Assembly: GCA_000349905.1 (NCBI GenBank)
Contig: KB722743.1
Span: forward strand, 338,074 to 402,073
Direction of reading: 5' to 3'
Origin: Volvariella volvacea V23
Lineage: Eukaryota > Basidiomycota > Agaricomycetes > Agaricales > Pluteaceae
Length of the DNA: 64,000 bases
The notes below the pieces were generated by a model. That model was not told the DNA's origin. It was given only the letters and a program-made list of their open reading frames with translations, and ran no database searches. The stretch's first letter is position 1, and every line of letters starts with the position of its first letter. Positions 47,991 through 59,554 of the stretch are shown here, piece by piece. The position numbers and the translations under genes are program-made.

Positions 47991-50900
47991 ATGTCACGCC
48001 CCGTATACCTCAAAAATGGCGAACAGGTCAAAGTTAATGGTAATCCAGCTTCAGCTTTCGTAATGTCCAGTCCTTCAACTTTCTCATCCTATTTTTCCAG
48101 ACCACGTCTATTGTTCCCCTAGCTGGGCTGTTCGCGACGGCACGCCATATTCCGTCGCTCGGATAATGCAATTCCTCCCTCCCGAGGACGCACCAAAAGG
48201 AAAGGAGGGCGAAAATTGCCTCTACACTCGTGTGCGTCTTGCCTGGTATTATCGTCCTTGCGATGTCAGCGACAGGCCTGTGGCGGACTCCCGACTGCTG
48301 CTTGCTGCTATCTACTCGGAGGTTTGCGACATAAACCAATTGCGCGCCAAGTGTCATGTTGTCCACCGAGACAAAATATCAGACCTCGCGGGTTGGAAGA
48401 AACGTCCTGACCGTTTTTATTTCAATCGACTATTCGACCCCTACATTAAAAAGGAATTCGAGATCATCCAGTCTACTGATGTTAGGAACCGTATGTCATC
48501 GTTGCTTAGTCATCGTTCTTCACGCGCTTAATTCCCCGCACTGCTTAGTTCCTGATCACATACGCAGCACTCTCATCTCCCGATATGAATATGTGGTCGC
48601 AGAGAAAGAAGTTATTCCGGCCCTCACAGACACTTATCGAGCGTGTGAGGCCTGTAGAGGTTGGTGCAGCCCAAGGTAAGTGTCAAGAGCTCCAACTAAT
48701 AATATGAGACTTATATGGGTAGTCATGATACCCTTCAATGCCATCACTGTAAGGATTTCTATCATATGACTTGTATCTCCCCACCTGTGAGCGCCAAACC
48801 TACCCGTGGGTATGCCTGGTCTTGCGCTCCATGTTCTCGGAGACACGAAGAAGAGGTTGATAGCCATGAGATTCGTCACAACGCGCCGATACCAACTAAA
48901 CCCAAATCAAATGCTCCTGCACCCCGCGGTCGTGGACGGCCACGGAAAGACCGCACCCAGGCAGAGAAAGAAGAGAATCTTCCCATCAAACATTTCAACA
49001 TGTGGCCATTTAGGTATTTCGGGTAAGAGCGCCTTTACCTGCCTTTTAGAGTACTGTGCTTACACGTTGCAGACAATACACAGTCCCAGAGGATACCCTA
49101 GGTAAGATCACCAAAGTTGATAATAAGTCATGCTGCTGACTGTCGTAGATCCCGACGATTTGATTTTCCCTCGCATAGCTACAAGGCAAGGGGCCAAATA
49201 CCAAGCCCTGGTTCCCTCTGCGCCGGAACCCGCAGCAGCAGGTCTGGAGTCGTGAATATCAATTCTTTTGTTTACTGACCTACCACAGACATTGACGATA
49301 GGGGCGGTGATGACACTGTTGAGGTTCTGGGAAATATTAACAGTCTAACCTCTGCTGAGAGTAAGGAACCATTTATCTTGCTTCGATGAGTTCCAACTGT
49401 TAATATGACTCCAGTTGATGAAGGTAGTTTTCCGTTTAGTCAAGGATCAATAAGCAGTTCACGTTTTTGCCAGTCGAGACTTGCATCAAAGAACTGGCAG
49501 ATGTCAATTTATCGTGCCTTCAGAGTGTAGATTGGATGACAGAAGTGGTGCGACGCTTCTCCGATGCCGCGACAAATCTACAGCCGTTTTCTTCGGTGGA
49601 GATGGATACCCTTACGCGAGTTGATAAAGTAAGCCTTGTTACAGTTGATCTGCCTAGTGTAACCTTCGTTGTAAAAATATCTAGTGGAAGAAGCAAGAAA
49701 ACCCGATTCTAGATCGTCCCTGGTCGGAAGACGAGAGACGAGCTTTCCAGGATGCAATAACCGCAAACAGGGGTGAACTTCGGGCTGTCCGTGATGCGGT
49801 CAATGCCGTCCATTCTGGAAAATCGGGAGAGCAACGTCGTCGGTCCATGCCTGAAGTCGTCCGTTTTTACGGCCACTGGAAAAAGTGTGTTCAGCTTTTT
49901 AACACCTTATTTCTCGCATTAATAAAGACCGTAGCTCATTGCTCGGAGAAGAGAACAAGCGTATCCTTGCGCACGGAACTCCCCAGCCGATACCCATACG
50001 GCAATTCAAAGACGCTACCGAAGCCAATGACGGACAGCATGTGGGTTTATCGGAGGATGAAGAGGGTTCGATTGTTGCTCAGCCATCCAAATCACCTCTC
50101 TGTGGTGCATGTCGAACAAGAGAGTCTAAAATATGGTGGAAGGCACCAAAGGGTTTGCAAACTGATGTTTTGTGCGATGCATGTGGTACAAATTGGAGGA
50201 AATATGCAGATCTTAATGTTAGGCCATTTCGCGAGGAGTCACTGCCAAAAACAAAGGCCACAACAGTATCTACAATGGAGAAAAGGGAAGGCACTCCACT
50301 CGCAGGGCCCTCTACCAAGAGGGCAAAAACGTCTTTATCGGCACAAACTACTCCAACCATTCCTCCCCAAAATGTTCCACAAATTTGTTGTCGTGCTTGT
50401 TTGAGGAGTGGCCCTCTGGGGAAGGTCCTCAAATGCAAACAATGCGATTTCTGTGTGCATGCGGGTATGTCCTTGTCAAACCTCATGCGTCGCATAAATA
50501 ACTCTTGTTCAGGGAGTTATGGCACCAGCCCCGATCCAACCGATTTGGAATCGTGGGTTTGTGAATTGTGTCAGAATATGGAGACACAGGAGGCTTCTGT
50601 GGTATGTAAAGGCTGCATGTATCGTGCAATATGTAAATTAAGAAGTCCTTCTAGCATTCTGACTGTTTGCTCTGTCCGAGAGCACAGGGGTCTGCCAGGT
50701 TACCGCCCTACCCACCACCAAACTCATTCCTCCGCGCATGTAAACCAACAGAGGGTCAAGGTTGGGCACATGTGTTATGTGCAGTCTTCACACCGGATCT
50801 CATTTTTACCGATGCCTCACGGTTGAGACTGGTTGAAAAGATTAGCCTGATTCCGAGACGACAATGGGCAACAGTATGTGGGAATTTATATCATGAGGCG

Positions 50901-51599
50901 AATAAGGCTCACGTAGGAACAGAGATGCAGCATATGCGGTAAGCAAGAGGGTGCAGTTATTCGGTGCAGTGATTGTCCAAAAGAGTTCCATATATCCTGT
51001 GCGTGGAATCAGGGCGCTAGGTTTGGATTTGAAATCCAGCCTGTGAGTCTTTCACCGGTTAATTTCGACTCCGAACTAATGGGTTATGTTATAGGTGAAG
51101 AGCAGTCGTAGAGACTTGACAACGATCGTCACGTTTAATGGGGAATCTGGCTGTATGACAGCTATTGCGTGTTGTAGAGATCATTCTCGCGCAAGACACG
51201 ACTTGATTGATATTTGCGATACAGACGACAATGGCCAGGCAAGTTATCGCTTCACAATACTGCATCCCGGCGCATCTCACCCAAATGCCTCTCTAGACTG
51301 CACTTCAAGTTTATTGTCAAGCGTATAAACAGGCACCAATAGGAGATGCCCATGGCCTACTCCGCAAGGCGCGCCGTTTAGACCAGATCCTTGGCATTCG
51401 TGGTGATACCTCCAATCCGCTACCAATGGCTGAGACTCAGCACCCCGATCCTCGATGCCAAAAATGCCACACTCAATACTCTCCAGCATTCCACTCAATC
51501 AATTCCTCACCAGGAGCAGTTTCTGGTCAAGAATGGCTTTGTCATCGGTGCTTTTTCAATACCCAGGAAAGAGTGGATGGTGATATATTGGTGTCATGA
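47991..51599 (+). CDS. SNT2: Snt2-like chromatin protein (BAH, PHD, SANT, GATA-type and extended PHD domains)
   Basis: Histone-reading scaffold; in yeast Snt2 works with Ecm5 and the Rpd3 deacetylase, in fission yeast with Lid2. ATG 47991 gives MSRPVYLKNGEQVKVN and a BAH domain through about 48,490 (YCSPSWAVRDGTPYSVARIM, RLAWYYRPCDVSDRPVADSR). A PHD finger follows (CEACRGWC, then LQCHHCKDFYHMTCISPPVS), then an AT-hook-like PRGRGRPRKDR. A central exon pair holds a SANT-like block (RPWSEDERRAFQDAI) and PEVVRFYGHWK. A GATA-type finger comes next, C-x2-C-x18-C-x2-C, with LCDACGTNWRKYADLN. Then a second PHD (CCRACLRSGPLGKVLKCKQC), an extended PHD (GWAHVLCAVFTPDLIF, CSDCPKEFHISCAWNQGARF) and a last Cys pair set (CQKCHTQYSPAFHS, WLCHRCFF). 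TGA is at 51597-51599. Length is about 1,000 residues. Confidence 0.9.
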
Positions 51600-51747
51600 A
51601 TGGTGACGGTACTAAGACATAACGATCATTACACAGCCGTTTCCTTGAGGAGAGAAAATCGGAGGGTGATAGTGTACAGCATACGAAATGACTAACAGCA
51701 TGAGAGACTATAAAGAGCGGTCCAGTAGTTGGAGTAGAATAAGTAAT
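51600..51747. terminator. Convergent 3' region, Snt2 / deubiquitinase
   Basis: Two genes end tail to tail across 148 bases; the stretch should hold both polyadenylation regions. No gene is seen. Confidence 0.4.
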
Positions 51748-54700
51748 TCACGGGTTCTCTATGTTAATCCTCTTGTAAAACAAGACATACGCCTTCTGGT
51801 TCTACATCCAGTGTGAGTATGGGCTTGGTGGGTGGCACCCCATGTGGGTAAGAAACTCACAACAACTGCTTTGGGATCCATCTTCTTGATGGTACTGTCG
51901 TCGCAGTATAACCATTCGTTCTGTGATTGGATGCATGCGGTATCTGGAGCCAATGAGGGCATAGAGGAGAAAATACAATGGCCCATACTTACAGTGGCCG
52001 CTGCTCAGATTGCCATAATGGTTCGTAACGGCATAAAGTTCGTAGTGGTATGGGGGATGCTGGATTCGTGGATCATCGCGTGGACCTGTGGTCTGATCGG
52101 CACTGGTTGGTAGCGGTGGGGGCATGAACCGAGTAAGGTCCAGGGGTTTCATCGGAAAATCGACGAAAGTATCAACTTTATCAGAAAAGCGCCCGTGAGC
52201 TTCGAATCGTTTGAAATGGACCATAAGTATGGGTGGTAGTCGAGCCAAAGACAGTTGTTTCAAGGCTGATCGCTTGGTCTTGCAACGAGGACAATCCCTA
52301 CAAGCGCATTAATGATCACACCATACAGGGTAATGTAGGATCTACCAGGCATCGTCCTTCTCAAGGATCTCCTCTTTGAAAAATACTTCCAGACAATGTT
52401 GGATCAAAACCTTTCCCTGCTTTACGTGGGGTATTGGTAGTTGCAAGATAGAAAACGCATTGTATGTTGTTGATGTCTTGAAGTTCACATCAGGAGTGCT
52501 ATCAATACGTTTGAGGCGAGGCCACCTACCTTATGACATGTTAAGCATTCCAACCGACTCCTAAATTGTCCTTGGAAGACGTCTACAATTAAGCTATCAT
52601 TTGTGGTCCTCCATTTCTTCCATTCTCGTTCGCTTCCAAGTTGCACCGGCAACCTCTCCAGTTCCTCTTCTTCTTCAGGGGTCGGTGTGCGTCGTGGTTT
52701 GACAATAACCCGATTAAGGTCTTCGTGGATTCCATCGATAAGGAAGCTGAGGAATTCTTGAGAGTCATGCTGATCGGATCCATTGTACTGCGCCTTCAGG
52801 CGACATATGACTTTCTATCCAAAAAATTTTTTTAGAAAAGACTGACGTGCAATAACAGGTGCCTACTCTAAAATCGATAGGGCTTAGGTAGGGCATATCT
52901 TCTCCCCACATCTCATGCAATAGCTTTGCAAATGCACCGGTTAGTATGCCCTTTGAACCCAACGGATTGACAAGATTGACGGAAGTCTTCCAACGACCCT
53001 CTGTAAGCAGCTTAATATGCTGAAGAAGCGAGTCTACGACCACTCACCAGTAAAAAACCGAGAAAATGGCACGGTTGCGCTCAAGCACTGGATAGGTGCA
53101 TTCATGTAACATGTATTACCTAAGTTCTTGAGCCCTGATGTGCCAACTTTACTGGAGCCCCAATATGGGACGGGCCAGTCAGAATTTATACGTGGAGGGG
53201 TAGGGGGGACGGGGAACTGAGCGAGAGATATCGGAATTCGCGGGCGGTTGTCCTGCCGATCTAAAACTGAAGGTGCAACAGCGGGTGGTGGTTTTAATTC
53301 GGGGTACTCCGGCAATGCTCGACCTTGCAGTGGTGCCAATGCCTCTTGAGATTGGTCAACAAAATCATTTCTCCTCCAAGATGAAGCAGAAGGATTGATG
53401 GAAGCCTGAGGAGGAGAAGTAATTTCGGTATGGATACCTGAAGTAAATTGTGAGGCTACTCCTTGTGGTATTCCGGTAGGTGATATTTTCCGAGGAAGTG
53501 GATATGATATCGTGGATGGACCTCCGTTAATGAGCGGTTGGGCAGAAGTATTGACACCCTATAATGAGGGTCAGTAAACATTAATCACAGGGAATTTGAC
53601 TCGCCATTGTCGATTTAGCAGAGGGATAGGAAATTGAATTGGGACTGCGCATTGTGGAGGCTTGAGTAGGAATATCATTAGGGGGTTGTCCACTATTAGA
53701 TGCACTTTCGGCTGGCGTTCTGTATGCGTTGTTACTATCCTGAAGAAGAGGACAAAAGAAGGGACTTACCGCGAATGACCAACATAATTTGACGTTTGGT
53801 TGGCCAGATTATGGTCAACAGCCAGAGGATGTGAGGTAGGCCACGATTGAGGAGCACTAGATTGTTGGTTGTAATTCGAGGCAGAAATCAGGCTACCATT
53901 GATATAAAACGGATTCTTGGTTCCTGGAACATCAGGTGGAGTGGTTACACCTGATCGTGTGGTACTTGCACCACTCAGATCCGTTGGTGCTGTTAAATTC
54001 GTCGTCGCTGCTTCACGAGTAACCCCAGAAGTACCGAACTCCCGTTTCCAAGCTTCAATTCCACCAATGATCAAAACGGGGCTTCGCTTCAATGGTTTCC
54101 TGAAGGTGGCCTCGTACACCTTCTCCAAAAAGCTACTGACGACTGGATTGTCTTTCACAGTTTTGGAACATTCATCGTAAATGACTATTAATTCAAACTT
54201 GTCTCTATTGTTGAACATGGTAAACTCTTGTTGAGGAGCCACAGTCATCGCATTTTCGATCTCGTCAGCGTCAACACTACTCCATATTAGCTCATAAACC
54301 AAGTGTGACGGTGATAACAACGAACCCTTTTCTATTGAGGACAATGGGCTCAATACAGATGACAGCAGATGACTGGATGTGCTCGCGGTTAAAATCACGA
54401 CGGTCACGTAAATCGATAGTCAGTGTGTTGTAGTGGTTCATGATATCAACTAGTTCCTTTGGTGATGCAGCATTGGTAATCGGTAGCTGGGGTCTGTGTT
54501 GCTTTTGAGCACTCAACTTCGGGAGAGCTGCTATTCGACTAGGAGAAGGGGGTCGACTTTCAAAGGCATTATAAGTAGGCGTAATCGGTGTACTTGAAGG
54601 TCGGTCTGGAGGGATTGCAAAGGGCTTGAAGGAAGGAGCATTGGGATCGGTTGGGGAAGAGGCTGTTGTCGAGGTAGGTATTTCGGGAAGTGGAGGTTTG

Positions 54701-55675
54701 GTGGCAGGAACTGAAGGTAGGGAAAAAGAAGAATCCAACTCCTCAATTGAAGGAAATGCCTGAGAGAACTCTAGGAAATCTGCAGTGCCAAACTGAGGGG
54801 AAGATGGTGTTGATGTCGGGGAAGGGGGACCGAAAGTAGAAGGAGAAACCAGGGTATGATGATGTGCCTGTGAACTTGAGGGTGTGTGGAGGGAGGTGGA
54901 AGCTTGAGGGTGCGATTGAGTGTAATGGGGAGGGCTGCTGGGTGGATTAATTGTAGGATGGACAGAGTGCTTCGGCATGACCTCCAACCCCTGTCGTTGC
55001 AACGCTCGCATTCGCTCCGCGATTCCACTGCTGACGTGGTTTATGGGGATGGCATCAGACATATCAGATAATGAACGACTAAGCGGGGATATTAACTAGA
55101 TGAGTTGGCGAGATGGACGGGATAGGGACTGACGATGTGGTTGTGCCTAACTCCTGCAACTTCCCCTCAACGAATTTGGTTCTCTGGGCAAGGTCCTTTG
55201 CATCTGTCTGCGAAGGGGCAACCTGAGGCTTCCACAGGATCAATTTACGTTCAATTTACTTACCTCCATAAAACTTTGAATTTCCTTCTTCAATATTCCA
55301 ATACCTTTCTCACTCTTAGTCTCATTGGACTCCATCACAACCTGCATTAACTTGGCAGAGCGGACAAAAGCTGCGTAAGCACTCTTTAGATCTCCTTTAC
55401 TTTCATAGTCCTTGCCACTAGCAAATTGATTGCGGGCTGTACGAATGAGGTTTATAGGTGATGCGCCACGAATCTGCTTCTCGACATTTTCAATAGCCTC
55501 TGCACGTATATCCGCATAACTTTGCTGCGCTTTTGCATTTGGCGTTGAAGGTGCTAGGCAGGAAGGTCAGCTTGGCCTGATTGTGACGGCAAATGGCGCA
55601 CGATTGGGACATACTAGAGTGAGTGGGTAAGCCTCCAAGACCTGGGGATGATGGCACCATCATAAGTCCAGGCAT
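51748..55675 (-). CDS. Ubiquitin carboxyl-terminal hydrolase with N-terminal USP8-like and rhodanese domains (Doa4/Ubp5 type)
   Basis: Cysteine protease that removes ubiquitin, in yeast Doa4 at endosomes. The chosen first exon starts at ATG 55673-55675 (MPGLMMVPSSP) and joins in phase to APSTPNAKAQQSYADIRAEA and a helical region like the USP8 dimerisation/MIT domain (SPINLIRTARNQFASGKDYE). A Ser/Pro-rich linker, then a rhodanese domain (LVDIMNHYNTLTIDLRDRRD; active-site position DECSKT), and another disordered linker follow. The USP fold has the catalytic Cys box GLKNLGNTCYMNAPIQCLSA, zinc-binding CxxC pairs (ECLTC, CPRC), HFKRFEAHGRF and the His box SGHYTACIQSQNEWLYCDDS. The His box is split by an intron inside HY. 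The stop is TGA 51748-51750 after KRINIENP. Length is about 1,000 residues. The Met start is the least certain part. Confidence 0.88.
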
Positions 55676-55881
55676 GCAGCGAACCAGGAATTCTTTGCGT
55701 AGCCTGAGTGTACGCCGTGGCTGTAATAGCCGAAGCACAGTGCCGGTCTGTCTGTTAATCGCAACTCCAGCGCAGTGCTTATATAACATGGCCGAATCTG
55801 TTCGCGGCAGTGTCCCTAGCATCAGAAGCCATGAGAAATAAGCTTGAATTCGACAATGTGAAATTTGACATGGATCTTATA

Positions 55882-58053
55882 CTACTGACTCTCAACTAGC
55901 CTAAGAACTGCCACGCATTCAACATGAGCCGTCTGAGGGAAGAGATCGAAGCCCCGAATGCTCTCCAGCACATATCTTCTTTTTCCACATCCATGATCAG
56001 TGTCCTTATGCATCTCCTCCATACCCCTCATCAACATTCCAACATCTCGGGCCTGGGTGTTGACATTACAACTAACGTAGACTATGGTTTGACACCCCCA
56101 ATCTATCACTTGTTGTATGAATTTTGCGTCGCATCCCTTTCTTGGTGGGTCAATGACCAGGACAGTCTTGTCCGCCGGAAAGCCTTCTCCTTGGCAGCCG
56201 TTAACCACATCAAATATATTTGAGGCATCACCAGCCAAGAATTGGCACCTGCTTTCGTCAGGTAGTAGTTTGGGATGTAGTGCATGGTTGAGCTTCAGGT
56301 TCCTGGTTGCTGCTGAAATGGACGACGCTGAGAGCTCAATACCAGCGATCCGGGAGAAGTATGGTGATAGGGTGATGGAAAATAAACCACAACCACAATA
56401 CGCATCCACGAGATGCGTTGGTCGTTTATCTGGTGGAGGGGCGCCAATAATGCTTGCCTGTTCTACGTCCCAGGGAGCAAATGTGGCCTCTCGTACGTAT
56501 CGAGTTAGTGGGCCGAGTACGCTGTTATTGTTTTGAAAGAAAGACCCCGCCGTGTATTCAAATATCCAATCATCCTCTCCGACTTTCTCGCGAACAATCG
56601 CGTTGTGGTCGGTGATGCATATATGGCGATTGAAGGCCTCTGATGCTGATGCGTCCGTAGTGTCATTGGTTACTGAGGAATCTGGACGCCGTTCGATTTC
56701 AATGCCTGGATCAAGCGAATCACGGAATAGAAGCGAGACTCCTTTCTTGTAATTGAATATGTTTCTTTAAACAAGCGTAAGAGGTGCAAAGTGGGGAATA
56801 TATGTGAGGATGCACGAACTTTTTGATCTCCTCGCGAACTGGACCAAGCGCGTTTCTTATGGTCGGGGTCGCAATCGGGCAATCCTAAACGAGTTACTTA
56901 AGAAATTCATGGAGGGTAGCGTGTAAACGTACCTCAATATCCATGACCTTGCGCGTTCCTATGCGATTGAATCCGATTTTGAGCCAGCTAGGAGATTCTC
57001 CTTTCTTCGCTCCTTGATCGTCTCTTGCGGATTTTGGTGGTGCCTCAAAATGAGGTGTTATTTTAGTCCTATAATTATACTGGAGTGGGGAGCCGATAGT
57101 TTCATTAATTACGGGGATATCGCATTGGGAGAGACCTTTTCGGTGTTACACATAGCCAAAAGTACGGGTGGCAACACGAACCACTGTAATTTTTGTATGC
57201 CTTGAAGATAGCATCCCGCTTAAGTTTTAGTTGAGTCTCGTAGGACAACATCTAGATGTCGAATAGGTATAAATAAAAGTTTGATGATCTCGTCCTATCT
57301 GACAGACCTGATACTGACACCCTGCACACTGGCCAAAGTACTTGCATTGCACTCTTGACATATCCCGTAGTGCATTATTAGGAGTGATGACCTCCAGTAG
57401 GTCCGCGTACGAATACATTCGAGCATTTCGATACACACGAGCTCGGACAAGTTCTCCTGGTAGACTCAGTGGAACGATAATGCACCATGGGCGAGTGGGG
57501 GTGTTGGGGGAAATTAGGCCAATGCCATCACCTAAAAGTGGTTGAGCACGCGCAACGTATATTTACGAGTAATGGTCCGAGGCTGACCTCCAGAACTAAT
57601 GGACTTAATTTCCACGGTGACCTCTTCCTTGAACGCTATGGGAGCCTCACAATCCGTTCGATCAGCCATGGCTTGCTTTATGGTGTCTGCACCTAGCACT
57701 TCCACGATATCCTGCCATAAGACATCTTCCGGCGAGCATGGCTCAGGCAAGAGAAGGCTAGCTTCCACCTTCCTTGCACGCCGTCCTTTCCTCTTGAGGT
57801 TCTTTTCACTTTTGTTAGTTTCTAGAGGTGTGTTCTCAGGTATATCGATTACGGGGGCTTGTTGATCGAGTTCTTGTGGGCTTCCTTCATCCAGTCTGGG
57901 CTTCTTGGCCAGAGGTCGTTGGACCGAGATGCTAGACATTGCGTTCGGGCTAAGGGTATGCGTTGCCCGAGCTCGATAAATAGCGTGCGAGGGTACTCGA
58001 AATAGTCGCTTTGTGAAGATGCAGCTACAGCTTCGTAGTTGCTGCCTGAACAT
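55882..58053 (-). CDS. TRM2: tRNA (uracil-5-)-methyltransferase Trm2
   Basis: SAM-dependent enzyme that forms m5U54 in the T-loop of tRNA. Two in-frame starts are plausible: ATG 58051-58053 (MFRQQLRSCSCIFTKRLFRV, Arg-rich, no acidic residues for 40 positions) and ATG 57937-57939 (MSSISVQRPLAKKPRLDEGS). Motifs: an iron-sulfur-like CKYFGQCAGC (C-x5-C-x2-C) with a downstream Cys (DCPIATP); SAM motif VDAYCGCGLFSITL; LVIDPPRKGCD; and the catalytic cysteine in VYVSCNVNTQARD. The TRAM-like part is GDGIGLISPNTPTRPWCIIV. Introns are 50-60 bases, about seven in all. The stop is TAG 55882-55884. Length is about 590 residues from the first ATG. It reads toward the deubiquitinase start, with about 200 bases between. 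Confidence 0.93.
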
Positions 58054-58304
58054 GGAACACACGTACTAGGTAAGTGTGCCCGTACGTCCGACGATATTGG
58101 GCAGTTGGTGTTCCCTGAGCAGACAAATCAGGGTAAGAGGTGTCATGGGCACACAAAGTTTGGTCTAGATTCGTAAGCCAACTTGAATTCGGCGAAAAAC
58201 GATAAATCGATAAATTGGAAAATTGCATCCTATGCTAAAAGAGAAGCGATATATGACTACACAAAGTACAAGGAGTACAGGGGCTCTATAGGTCTACGTC
58301 GTCA

Positions 58305-59406
58305 TTATGCATACTATAGAGCAAGGGTTAGTTAATTCAATTATGGGGTAATCAAAGGTACGCACTCTAGTAAACGTTCCCATCGTCATGAATGTTTCTT
58401 TCTTCTTCTTGGTCTCATCACGGTGATATAGACTCTGTATTGCAGCACTCATGCCCGCCTTCCGTTTGGCCTCTTCTATCGCTAGACCGCTCATGACAGC
58501 TTTGCTTACTGTGGATATGGAGGGGTTCACACCCGGCGTAGGCCTTCCCTTCTCTTCACTTTCCTTTCCTCTGGCTTGCTTTTTCGTAGGAGGTTCTCCA
58601 TCCTCTCCACGTGATGCACCATTCTTGCGCTTTTTCTGTTTCTTAGTGGGTTCAAGTGCCCTCCTACGCTCCATGGAGGCGCGCAGTCCGGCTATCTCTG
58701 CGTCACCGGGATTGAGTGGGATAATATCTTCGGATTGAGAATACTGTTGTCCACACTGAGGACATGCGTTGACTTGTGAATGTTCTCGGCTGTCTGAATT
58801 ATTTGTCGAAGATGACATTGTGTTCATTTCCTTGAGACCTGCCATGCTGAACACGCAGCCACACGAGTTAAGGTAGATAAAAGGTTGTGACCCATTCATT
58901 TCCTTCATTGTAAGAGGGCAGACGAATTGTGCTCTCTCCGCGGAGTTACTTTCGTCCGGAGAAACTGGAGCAGTGTTCAAGGTTAACTTGAGAGTTCTGA
59001 CGTCCTGGAAACCACGTCAGGCTACGGGTGCTACACACCTAATGAACCATACCTTTAAAGATCGTATATGCCCGCATATTTCTTCTCCGTCTCCATATGA
59101 GCTATTATCCAATAAATATTCAATGATGGAATCCTTATTGTAAAGTCCTCCCAGTTCGCAAGATACAATGGGCTCTTGCAGCTTAAGCTAAACATGATAT
59201 GAGTCACTAATATTATACAAGGATGGATTACTGACCTTGGACAAAGCACAAAAGAACCAGCGTGCCCGGGTGTGATTGGCTTTGTCCAACTGCTCTGCCT
59301 GCTAAGGTTTAACAAAGGTGAGGCAAGATAAAGGAATGGCACCTACTTTGGCCTTGGTACGCACTAAATCGCGTCGGTCGGGGATGCTGCCTCCATCATT
59401 ACCCAT
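58305..59406 (-). CDS. RTF2: Rtf2, replication termination factor 2 family
   Basis: Rtf2 is a nuclear protein with a modified C2HC2 RING that acts at stalled replication forks and in RNA splicing control. ATG 59404-59406 starts MGNDGGSIPDRRDLVRTKAK, the invariant family N-terminus, followed across introns by RARWFFCALSK, LQEPIVSCELGGLYNKDSII and EYLLDNSSYGDG. The RING part is QFVCPLTMKEMNGSQPFIYL and NSCGCVFSMAGLKEM with CPQCGQQYSQSEDIIPLNP. The tail is Lys/Arg-rich (TKKQKKRKNGASRG) and ends TMGTFTRYA, where the last two residues come from a separate 3' exon ending at TAA 58305-58307. Length is about 300 residues, normal for the family. It shares a 148-base divergent promoter with the ADIP-like gene. 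Confidence 0.93.
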
Positions 59407-59554
59407 TTCGATGGTGGTTGGGGAGTAAGTGAAGTGTACTGATTTACATAAGTAGTTTAAGGTACAGCACCCATAATTAGTCATCTCTGAGCAGTCACAT
59501 GAGCACGCGACGCGGGACACTCAAGCACAATAGTAAGTTGATTCGCAACCCTCA
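59407..59554. promoter_or_regulatory. Short bidirectional promoter, Rtf2 / ADIP-like
   Basis: Only 148 bases separate these two start codons. The region must serve both genes or hold very short leaders. No specific site is claimed. Confidence 0.5.
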
